Shown: one piece after another, positions 32,485 to 41,510 of the stretch
Numbering within the stretch: the first letter of the stretch is position 1
How the letters are laid out: the number at the start of each line of letters is the position of its first letter
From: Naegleria lovaniensis
Taxonomy: Eukaryota > Heterolobosea > Eutetramitea > Acrasida > Naegleriidae
Direction of reading: 5' to 3'
Length of the DNA: 64,000 bases
Assembly: GCF_003324165.1 (NCBI RefSeq)
Contig: NW_025407834.1
Coordinates: 310,001 to 374,000 of the forward strand
Notes under the pieces: generated by a model
What the model saw: only the letters and a program-made list of their open reading frames with translations
Databases searched by the model: none
Told to the model about the DNA's origin: nothing
Program-made: the position numbers and the translations under genes

Positions 32485-34728
32485 TTACATTCTTTCAGCA
32501 GTAGTAATACCAAGCAATGCAAGACCATGCTTGAGAACTTCACTAAATGCAGAAACGAGTCTGAGTCTGGTTTGCTTGAGAATCTCAGTTTCAGCATTCT
32601 TGATTGAAACAGCTTCATACATCTTACTGAATTGCTTGCAAAGGGTGTAAAGGAAAATGCAAAGCAATTGTGGTTTGTATTGTTCTGCAGCTCTCTCAAC
32701 CACGGCAGAAAATTGACGAATGGTCGACAAAAGCTTCTTCTCAGATTCATGAGAGAGTAAACCATAGTCGATTGGAGCATCTTTCACTAAACCAACCTTC
32801 TCAAGTGTCGATTTAGCACGAGCATAGGCATACATGAGATAAGGACCAGTATTACCAGATTTGGATGCCCATTCTTTCAAATCAAAAACAATATCCTTAT
32901 TGTTGTCTTGATTCAACATGCCATACTTGATGGCACTAATGGCAATTTTTCTAGTCGTTTCATTAATTTCTTCATCTGACCATACTCCCTTATACTTGAC
33001 CATGAAATCTTGATAAATCTTTTCTGTGAGTAATTTCTGAAGTGTGCTAAAGTAAATAATGTTACCCTTTCTACTACTCATTTTACCATCCGGTAAAACC
33101 ACCATACCATAAGCCAAGTGTTTACATTTCTTTGCTTGCTCAAATCCAAGAATTTCCAAAGTCTTGAATACTTGTTGGAAGTGTAGGCTTTGACTCACAT
33201 CCACCACATAGACACTTCGATCGACTTTGAACTCTTCAAACTTTCTCTTGGCAAGAGCCAAATCCTTGGTAGCATATAAACCAGTTCCTGCGGAGGTCAA
33301 CAAGACACAAAATCCGAGTTGTTTACCCAAATCTGCACCAATGGCACCATCCGATTTGATCAATTTACCTTCTTCATAGGCCTTGAGAACAATTTCCTTA
33401 CTCTCATCACCAACATCGGATTCATGGAAGTAGTGATCAAATCGACAATCACTCCACTTGTAAATTTCTTTAAAGTCATCAATGGACCATTGTCTGGTAA
33501 TCTCCCACAACATGGAAATATTCTTTTGATGATCTTCCATGGCTCTCAATAAGGACTTGACTTGAGCTTCTCTCTTTTTCATTTCTTGAGTAATGTTGGT
33601 AATGTTAGGATCTACATTTTCAGCATTTCTTCCCAATTCAGTAAGTTCAATACCGACAGGAGTATCCGCTGGAAAGACATGAATCTTTTCCTTATTTTCA
33701 CTCGTCTCAAGCTCAGCTTCACTTAAAATAAAACCTTGAGAAGTGACACCTTGTTTATCAACTTCAGTCACAAGTCTGGCTCCCTTCTTACTTCCAAGTG
33801 GAGCATATGGGACAACATCGTTCACTTTATAGTCCTTACCACCACAAACCACTGTAAAGTGTTCAGTTCCATTGGTAACTTTCAAAACTTTCCACTTGTC
33901 ATTGGAAGGATGGTTATTGATTTCTTCAATCTTTGCAGTAATATATCCCATCAATGGATACTTGGTCCAAGATGCAAAATCTAATTCATAAAATCCTTTA
34001 GTATAAAGTTCTCCTAACCATTCAACATGAGGTATGTCTTGTGGTCTTGCTGATTCTAACATTTCAATAATTTGTTCTCTTCCAAGTTCTTGTGCTTCAA
34101 ATTCCTCCAAAGTAGTCTTCTTAACAAAATAGAGGAAATACCACAAGCACTTGGCAATGTGAGCACCAACATCACCAATGTAATTGACAGCATGGACATG
34201 ATAACCACACCATTCGTACAACAAGACAAGAGAGTTTCCAAGTGCTGCGTTTCTCATGTGACCAACGTGGAAAGTCTTGTGAGTATTTGGTTGTGAGTAT
34301 TCAATCATGACATTTTCATTCTTGTGTGGTCTTTGAGCAAGGAAAGATCCAGAAAGAATTTCTGGAATAGTACTACCCAACAATGATGGCAAATAATAAA
34401 AGTTAATATATGGGCCTTCGTTCTTGCACTTTTCTACTATTGTGTTATTTGTTGATAACAAGTTTGTGTTAATCTCATTGGTCAACTCGGAAGCAATTTG
34501 GAAAATAAAATCATTGAATTTGACTTCTTTTGGCTTTTTTGGAGTTAAAGGCTTTCCCAGAGCAAAACAAGGGAAGGCGATATTATGCTCCATATCGTAT
34601 TCCTTTGGTAATTCTAATTTGGCTTCAATATCGTTCTCCATGGAACTGATATCAACTCCGTAAACCTTGTTCACGGCTGTAATCACTAATTTTGCCAGAG
34701 CGAGTCTGATATCCTTCTCTTGGGACAT
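32485..34728 (-). CDS. RARS: Arginyl-tRNA synthetase with an inserted tRNA-binding (EMAP-II/Trbp111-like) domain
   Basis: This is a 747-residue single-exon class I synthetase that charges tRNA-Arg. An additional N-terminal domain is followed by EYSQPNTHKTFHVGHMRNAA with the HIGH-type motif HVGH near residue 155, and DWIGD-like NYIGDVGAH. The KMSKS-type loop is LPDGKMSSRKGN near 546, and a DALR anticodon-binding domain ends the protein. Between VEWLGELYTKGFYEL and ITQEMKKREAQVKSL, residues ~258-365 are an inserted OB-fold: MGYITAKIEEINNHPSNDKW, then VVCGGKDYKVNDVVPYAPLG and TSQGFILSEAELE. These match the tRNA-binding domain of EMAP-II, Trbp111 and the PheRS beta N-terminus. No mitochondrial presequence is evident, so it is probably cytosolic. 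Confidence 0.92.
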   Translation of the reverse strand: MSQEKDIRLALAKLVITAVNKVYGVDISSMENDIEAKLELPKEYDMEHNIAFPCFALGKPLTPKKPKEVKFNDFIFQIASELTNEINTNLLSTNNTIVEKCKNEGPYINFYYLPSLLGSTIPEILSGSFLAQRPHKNENVMIEYSQPNTHKTFHVGHMRNAALGNSLVLLYEWCGYHVHAVNYIGDVGAHIAKCLWYFLYFVKKTTLEEFEAQELGREQIIEMLESARPQDIPHVEWLGELYTKGFYELDFASWTKYPLMGYITAKIEEINNHPSNDKWKVLKVTNGTEHFTVVCGGKDYKVNDVVPYAPLGSKKGARLVTEVDKQGVTSQGFILSEAELETSENKEKIHVFPADTPVGIELTELGRNAENVDPNITNITQEMKKREAQVKSLLRAMEDHQKNISMLWEITRQWSIDDFKEIYKWSDCRFDHYFHESDVGDESKEIVLKAYEEGKLIKSDGAIGADLGKQLGFCVLLTSAGTGLYATKDLALAKRKFEEFKVDRSVYVVDVSQSLHFQQVFKTLEILGFEQAKKCKHLAYGMVVLPDGKMSSRKGNIIYFSTLQKLLTEKIYQDFMVKYKGVWSDEEINETTRKIAISAIKYGMLNQDNNKDIVFDLKEWASKSGNTGPYLMYAYARAKSTLEKVGLVKDAPIDYGLLSHESEKKLLSTIRQFSAVVERAAEQYKPQLLCIFLYTLCKQFSKMYEAVSIKNAETEILKQTRLRLVSAFSEVLKHGLALLGITTAERM

Positions 34729-34905
34729 GTTGAACGAGTAATGATGGTGTTGTTTTGATATTTTTTTTAATTCGTTTTTTTTAAAAATTCATCACCTTTT
34801 CGTTTTGTGTGGGTGTGTAATCCTGATCAGTTGAAGTCTGATTTTGAGATTGAACACTCGGATTTCCAAGATGAAGATGATTCCGTGTGAGGATTTGCAA
34901 ATGTG

Positions 34906-34950
34906 TCTTCTTAACAACATAGAGGAAATACCACAAGCACTTGGCCATGT
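34906..34950 (-). repeat. 45-bp duplicated fragment of the ArgRS gene
   Basis: Bases 34906-34950 match 34116-34160 inside the neighbouring ArgRS gene in the same orientation, with two mismatches (both A to C on the + strand). The copied piece encodes AKCLWYFLY and flanking residues of ArgRS. It lies outside any convincing ORF, in the 3' region of the PP1 inhibitor gene. Upstream and downstream flanks do not match ArgRS, so it is a short local duplication. Confidence 0.85.
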
Positions 34951-35006
34951 CAGATCGACACGATAAGTTGATATAAGTACAATTGACTATTATCTCAACA
35001 ATTGCC

Positions 35007-35576
35007 TTATTTTCCACATTCAGGACATGGAGAATTCTCTTCATCGTCACTGGAATCGCTTTCTGTGTCACTTTCATAATATGCTTTCTTACGGTGAAAT
35101 ATGCAACATTCTTTGAATTCCAATAATAATTTTCATAAAATTAAATTTTCAAATAATAATTTTGTTTGAGCAACAACATGTTAAATTCATCCAAACATAC
35201 TTTTTGAAGTTTTCATTTGTTTATGCTCATTATCCTCTACATCTTTTGTGAAGGATACATGTTTCTTTTTACGTTGTGCTCGTAATTTCATTCTTACTTG
35301 AGATGCTTCCATCGGAGCAAAAACAGTGACTACGCTTGTTGTTGAGGAAGGAGCATTCAATGCTGTGCTTGATGATTCAAATGTAGTACTCGATGACAAG
35401 GCAGGAGAGGAAATTGTACTACTTGTTGTCCGACTATTATCGTTTGAAGAATAATGGGGTAATGTATTTGCAACTGTATTAACTGATTGGTGGTGAGGAT
35501 TCATCGAGGATGACGATGATGCATCCGTATGACTTCCGATCAGACTTCCGAGGGTGTGCACTGTTGGATGATTCAT
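35007..35576 (-). CDS. PPP1R11: Protein phosphatase 1 inhibitor-3 (PPP1R11/YPI1 family), two exons, 159 aa
   Basis: Exon 1 is 35576-35201 and exon 2 is 35110-35007; the 90-bp intron starts gtatgt and ends ttcaaag, phase 1. Exon 1 has a Ser/Thr/Asn-rich N-terminus and then the PP1-docking motif KKHVSF followed by DVEDNEHKQMKTSK. Exon 2 supplies KCCIFHRKKAYYESDTESDS, then a Cys pair (CPECGK) and the stop. The order KxVSF, DNEH, CCIxxK, acidic ES/SD tract is the inhibitor-3 signature. The family binds and regulates nuclear PP1. The second exon is short and is only recognised after splicing. The N-terminal ~80 residues are lineage-specific filler. Confidence 0.85.
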
Positions 35577-35648
35577 TTTTTGGTCATGACGAACAAGGGT
35601 CGTATTATTAAATAGTATTTTTAAAATTTATTGGCTTTTCAAACAAAA

Positions 35649-35777
35649 ATGGAGCCAACCAACATCAACAGTGTGAAGCAAACCAATGAGTTGCTTTCCG
35701 AGTTGCAACAGATGAGATTCATTCTCTACACATACAAAAAGGAACAACGAAACCCACAGAAACCACAAGAAAAATAA
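35649..35777 (+). CDS. Possible 42-aa small protein
   Basis: An ATG after the A-rich leader aaacaaaa opens MEPTNINSVKQTNELLSELQ and ends QKPQEK-stop. The middle could form one amphipathic helix (NELLSELQQMRFILYTYKK). The start context is exactly that of neighbouring genes, and it lies divergently from the PP1 inhibitor, 72 bp from its ATG. No family recognised; an untranslated leader ORF or a helical small subunit are both possible. Confidence 0.4.
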   Translation: MEPTNINSVKQTNELLSELQQMRFILYTYKKEQRNPQKPQEK

Positions 35778-36138
35778 TTTCCGTTTTCTCTCTCCCATAT
35801 TAAAAAACTACACAATTGCCTGTGGGGTTCAAGGTTTGTCAGCACCTCGAAAGTTGGCGTTTAAGCAGTTGTCGTAACATTGGGGCCGCCACTGCCATCT
35901 TCACACTGAAGATCGGAAGCACCACTGCATCATGTTTAAGAACCAGTTCAGCATACAACAGAAAAGAGGGGAAGCATTAATTCCCATAAAAATTACATTT
36001 TATTCAATAAAATATTATGGGAACAATCGTGGTGGAATTGGGTTCATAAAATTTGTGCAGCTTGTCTTGGAGGAAGAGAGCTCTTGAATTCACACACACA
36101 ACCATGAATCAATCTGAAAGGAGGAGGAGAGAGAATAA
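35778..36138. other. Intergenic with a GC-richer block
   Basis: No coding frame. Bases 35820-35930 are noticeably less AT-rich than the surroundings and could form secondary structure, but no tRNA or known ncRNA pattern was found. An AATAAAATATTATGGG region near 36007 may hold poly(A) signals. Confidence 0.3.
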
Positions 36139-38393
36139 CTATAACAGTGTAAATCCATCGTCATCATCTGTCTTTTTCTTCTCTTGATCCTCATCATCGC
36201 TCACCTCTTCATCCTCTAAGGCTAGCCCTTCTAACATTTTCAAGGTTTTTTCGTGTAGCTCTTTCAATCCTGTTAATTCTTCCAGATACTTGCTGTCATT
36301 GAATACTCTTTCCAAGAATTGATAACCCTCTCTCTCATATCCACTTATCACAACATGAGAACAGCATGTGCATTGAGAATAAGAGGATCCATACAACAAA
36401 TTGGTTTGATAGTTGGAAATGGATCCGCGTATCTGATGAGGAACAACACCCAAATCACTTTGTGTGCTGTCATGATTATTCACAAGTTCTTGTGTCTTGT
36501 TGGATTCATGTAAAAGTTTTGGATTAAAAGCACCTGCATGATTTTTCAAAGGATGATGCAACAATGAAACCAACAACTCTACAGCAAGAGATCCTGCAAT
36601 GGCACTGACACCAGGTCTCGTGACTGTACATTGTTGATCAAGAGTTCTATCCTTAGTACTCTGCATTGGTATACGCACATAAAAACACAATCAAGCAGAA
36701 TTATGAACATTTAAAAATCCGCTCCACTCCATACTTACATTCACAGGTGCAACAACATCATTACAAAAATAACATCCAAGTCGTTCCTTTTTCGCACTAC
36801 TTGCAGTGATGTTACTGTTCTCATAGACTCCATATCTCATCACAAGATAGGACTCAAATCCAAGGGCAGCATTAATCACAATCTTCTTCTTTTGAACAGC
36901 AATCAATGAGGGCAACCATCTTGATTCACGAGTATCAGTCAATAAGAATACTGCATCATGTTCTTCAATGAGCTTTTCTAACTGGTCTACATTTGCTCGT
37001 GTTTTTTCAGAATCTGTTACGAAATGTCCTGGCATTGGAATTTCCAAGTTGACACCTTTCGTGTTTACATTCGGATAAATTTTACGTAAATGTTCGGCTG
37101 CACAAGTGGCCTTATCTTTCCCACCATCAAAACAATCTTCATATTCAAAAAGTGGCTGCCTTACAGGATTACTAAAACTCACTTTGGTTCTATCTAAAAA
37201 TGTAATGTTGAAAATACCCCAGGCCATCAAATTACGAGCAACATGACAACCTAAAGTACCACTTCCAATCAATAAACATTTCGTTTTTGACAACATGTCT
37301 AAATCGAGAGAGGGAAACATTCTCCATTTCATGAGTTGAAGATTTAACGTCACAGAAGTCTCTGCTAATTTGACAGGATCCATTGTACTACCCATATTCA
37401 CATATCTGGGACCTAACTTGTTTTTTGCATTCTTTTCCCACCCAACAACGCTAAGAGAGGACGATGGTTCTTCGACTCTATCATTGTTATACTTCAATTC
37501 AGTGTTCAAAGTAATACTTGCGCTGACGTCCTTTCTGGCTGGATCTTCCCTGAAACATAATACTTTGAAAGCTTTCCTATTAAATGTTGACGAAGCAGCC
37601 AATAGATAATTTCTTAAAATCCAACTTGGATATTCTTTCAAAGCACTTGGATCAGAAAATCCCAAATATGCCTGATCAAAATTAATTTCTTGCCAATCGC
37701 TTAATGGCCTCACTTTAACAATTGTCTCATCAGTAGAAATTTCAACGAAATAAAAGCCATGTGGTTCTTGTTGTAAATACTTCTGTATTCACTCATTGAA
37801 ATTTGTAAAGAATCTTGGACTTTTTCGCTTAATTGACCTACATGATTGTCGTAAACGATTTCCATATCAGGGAAAGACAATGATGGAAATGCAAACCAAT
37901 AATAAAAACTATGGTGTTTAAGGTCAGCAAAAGTGATCAATAAGAAATGAGTCAATTCAGTTGGGTTCAATAACCATTGGCCATTCTTGATTTGATTTTC
38001 ATAAATTGTCTCAGTTCCTATTTTTCTCAGCATGGTTTTCTTGTCATAATTATTAAATTCTTCAATCGTGTTTGCATTGTACAGAGTACCAGGTGATTGA
38101 AACATGTAAGGATTTGAAGCACAATTAGATGAAAAAGCATTCTCTCCTAACCTCCATTTAGAGCTCAGAGATGCGCTTGATGGTTCTTGAGATCCATGAT
38201 GCTGCTGTTGAATAGCGTTCAAAACTTGGGAATTAAAAACTCTACCAGTGGTGTATGTGGCAAAGATAGGCTTTGCTTGATTATCTAACCGATATTCCAA
38301 TAATTTTTTGTTTTCCAAATCATACCAAAATTGAGGATCCACGAGGGACTGTATCAATTCAAATTTTAGATTCGGTGATGATGATAAACTCAT
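36139..38393 (-). CDS. ATG7: Autophagy E1-like enzyme ATG7, one intron, one frame break
   Basis: ATG7 activates the ubiquitin-like proteins ATG8 and ATG12. The N-terminal domain shows PGTLYNANTIEEFNNYDKK, then LLITFADLKHHSFYYWFAFP. The middle has EYPSWILRNYLLAASSTFNR. The adenylation domain carries the nucleotide loop LLIGSGTLGCHVARNLMAWG, then NPVRQPLFEYEDCFDGGKDK and DTRESRWLPSLIA. The catalytic cysteine is in TLDQQCTVTRPG. A 78-bp intron (36661-36738, gtaagt ... atgcag) joins VVAPVN to STKDRTLDQQ. A frame change near 37777-37786 (EYRS to YLQQEPHGFYFVEI) fits one missing base. The C-terminal ATG12/ATG3-contact region (EREGYQFLERVFND, LEELTGL) is present, so the gene appears whole apart from the break. 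Confidence 0.92.
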
Positions 38394-38467
38394 GGCAAAA
38401 CAGGCTGATCAACAAAGATCCGATGAGGAATTTGGTATTTTTTTGATTTTTTTAATTTTTTTTGTCT

Positions 38468-40899
38468 TCACCAACAACAACTCACACACACGTCCAACAG
38501 TCGACGGTAATGATCAGCACTGCTGCTTCCATTTGTTTGGTCCACTTGATTCGAACTTGACAACAACAACTTTTCAACTAAGGTATTAAGCTGTTGCTGC
38601 AACCAAGGGACTTTAGGTTCTAATAAACATTTTGAAATAAATGGCTGATATTGAATTACAGATGATGCGCAAGTACTTTCTTGAAGACCACCTTCAATAC
38701 AGCACTTGACAATGGTCTCTCTTATTAATATATCTATGAATTCTCCACATTCCTCACCATCAATACAATTTACAATATGATATTGGAATGGTTTCACATA
38801 ATGGTAGAACGAATCTCTGTGAACTTGCTCAAATAAGTTGACCATGTCTGAAACTTGTTGTTTCACTTGGTGATGTACATGTTGTAATTCTGGTCGAATT
38901 GGAGAGACTGTCGATGGTGAATAAATATTTGATGAAGTAAAACTCGTCGTTGTCATATTCCATGCACTGCTATGGTTGTTGTTATTGGTCATTGCTGAAC
39001 TCGTAAAGCTAGTAGTGGTGTTGTTGGCAGTTGTTGAAGAATTTGTTTGATCCTCGAGTGTTGTATTCGTGTTGGTGGTCGATTTTGTGTGAGAGGTAGT
39101 AGAAGTGCTTTTAGAACTATTTGTGTCATTCTCGAGTGTTGAAAGAATTGAGGTTGAACTTGTGGTATTTCTTGGAGTACAACTACTACTACTCGTACTA
39201 GTACTCGTTTCATTACTACAATGACCATCAATGTCATGATCTTGTTGAGAGGTTTGATGATGATGATGAGAGGTGTATTGATGATCAAGCTTTGTCATAG
39301 GTTGGGCATTGGGAGGAGGATGGATATCATTGGGTGCCAATACCATCAATGCCTGAGTGGACGAGTGTGAAGATTGGAGGATTGAGGAAGTTGTGGTCAT
39401 CATGGTGGTCATCATGGTTGTTGTACTCGTCATGGCAGTTGTGGTAGAAATGGTACTATTCAGAAAATATAAAGATTCAAATAAGAGACTTTTCAAATTT
39501 TTGCATTCCACTCCTCTTGTAACGACCATATTCATAAACAAGTCTGGTTTGGTAAAGATGAGAATGACGTTTTTACATTCCCGTAAGAGAGCTCTATTAA
39601 TGACATCTCTGTATGTGTTCAGACTTTCACTCATACGATTGACAGAATCATTTTCAATCAATGTTTGATTAAATTCACACATGGATACAAAATACAGGAC
39701 AAAATCAGCTCTTTTGTCTTTTAGGAAGAATTCCCATTTCTTTTTTTCAGAAGCTCTTCCACCAACATCTACAAGTGTGAAACTAGTCTTTGAATCATAA
39801 TTGAGAGTAGTTTCACTTTTACCAATTGTGAGACATCGAATAAGAGGAGTATATTTGTCTTTGAGAGATAAAGGTCGATGAAGTGATAATATGGATGAGC
39901 TACTTGATGGTAGAGACGGAGTAATTTCTTCAAATTCAGCAGAAGGAAAGGATGATGCATCGACACCATATTTTGGTTTGATTTGAGGTGATAATTCAGA
40001 GTGTTTTGGAGCTACTTTTGTTGTAATGAGGAATGAATATTGGGACTATGCGAAAGATCAATGTGTTGTTGATGTGATCTCTTGAGGACACTCATCATTT
40101 TCATCCTCCGAGTGTTTTGTTTAATTTTTCCTCCCAATGTTTCATCACTTTCGCTCAAAATTAAGATCATGTCCTCACATAATAGATTTACATTGTCATT
40201 CAAGTTATGAGTTTCTTTGTGTTTCCAATATAAATCTCTAATGATTGGATATTTTCTCCAAATGTATTGAATGTATTGTCCGCATATCATTGAGGCTTGT
40301 TTTGTAAATTCAAATTTTGTGCTCAACGAATTCATGTTACAAATAAAATCAAACAATTCATTTGGATTGTTCGTTTGACTAATATTTCCATCATAATTCA
40401 AAATGTCAGTTAAGAATTCATCCTTTTCTTGTTGATTCATGATATTAAATATAATTTCATAGAGTGTGTTCAAACATGTTTTCATGATGAGAGTAAGTCT
40501 AGCCTTTTCATTGGGGTAAGGCTTGAATCCGAATTTGGATTTAATTTGGTTGGAAAAACATGTTTTACCACAATCCGAGCATGAGAGAAGATAAATGTTG
40601 AACGATTGTGGTCGGGAGTGGTTGTTATTTCTTTTAAAGAATTGGAGTTTAGTAGTATTGGAGCGATGAGAACGGGAGGAGGGTGACTTGATTTCATTGT
40701 TGTTGGCGTGATTCGTTTGAGTTGAATCTGCTGAACGATTGATGTCAATAGTGACCTTTTGTGTATCCGAAGATGACGATGATGAGCATACAGGTGGGTC
40801 TCGTTGTTGTTGTTGAGAAGTGTTATCGTCATCATCAACATCTTCGGATAACCAATGGGATTCACTAAATTCTGAAGAAGTAGAAATGGTGGAACCCAT
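38468..40899 (-). CDS. Atypical G-protein alpha subunit with Ser/Thr insert, one frame break
   Basis: The protein begins MGSTIS, a possible N-myristoylation site, and has an N-terminal Q/S-rich tail. The P-loop region is NIYLLSCSDCGKTCFSNQIK. A helical-domain-like segment of ~140 residues follows. Switch regions read LIRCLTIGK and FTLVDVGGRASEKKKWEFFL, followed by FVSMCEFNQTLIENDSVNRM and VILIFTKPDLF. All these align with G-alpha order. Key residues differ: Ser for the first P-loop Gly, Arg for the catalytic Gln of DVGGQ, TKPD for NKxD, and NCID at the TCAT position. A Ser/Thr/Asn/His-rich insert of ~180 residues sits before the last motifs. The two halves change frame near 40016 within an A run; one missing base would fix it. 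Confidence 0.75.
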
Positions 40900-41510
40900 G
40901 GTGTGTTTGTTGTGTGCTCTGTATCTTTGAAATGTTCCAGGGAGTTGTCACGCTCAAAACTCCTGAATTTTTTTGAAACTCACCGAAATTGTCACCACTC
41001 AAGAGGCAAGGTTCATAGAATTTCATACGATGCATTCCCTCGTGAGAAGTCTCTTTCCAAAATTACCTGGTGTTGTCACTGATTACCCATGATTGATTTT
41101 TATTCATTCATTCGTTCGTTGCTTCTTCTTCTTGATCCACACAGAGATCTTTGAGAATTGCAGAAAGATTCTCGTAGTGCCACTGACTGGCCTTCATCTG
41201 CAACGCTCCTCAACTTCTCATCCACAAGGACGTATCCATTTGGTTCTGAGCGTCATCTTTCAAGGAACCAGAAGGACATATGTAGTTTGGAATGACACGT
41301 TGACATCAAGTTGCGGTTCTCCTTTGCTTTCAAAATGGTGGCTTTTGTTCATAAACCACACGATAGGGTAAATACTATTTAAGCTTACTGAGGCACTTAT
41401 TGTCTGAAGTAGAATCGGCTATTCTATGAATACATGTAATTGTTCTGCCATCGACCGAGTCAATCTTATGATTACTTTTATTTTTTAAATTCAGTGTTGG
41501 AACTTGAAGT
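40900..41510. other. Intergenic, promoter side of the G-alpha gene
   Basis: No supported gene. Open frames on the + strand between about 41090 and 41370 exist in two registers, but neither shows a motif or a good start. The right part is the 3' untranslated end of the PX-ELMO gene. Confidence 0.35.

Noticed and set aside
34781-35077. Minus-strand open frame of 98 codons containing an ArgRS-like stretch
   Set aside because: Its left part is the reverse side of the PP1 inhibitor second exon and the ArgRS-like part is the 45-bp duplication. Splicing explains the region better.
35910-35919. Ten bases identical to the start of a common sequencing adapter (agatcggaag)
   Set aside because: The following bases differ and a 10-base match is expected by chance. 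No sign of a contaminating junction.
41093-41371. Open + strand frame of 92 codons
   Set aside because: Another frame over the same bases is equally open, no motif is recognised, and the start lacks the usual context.
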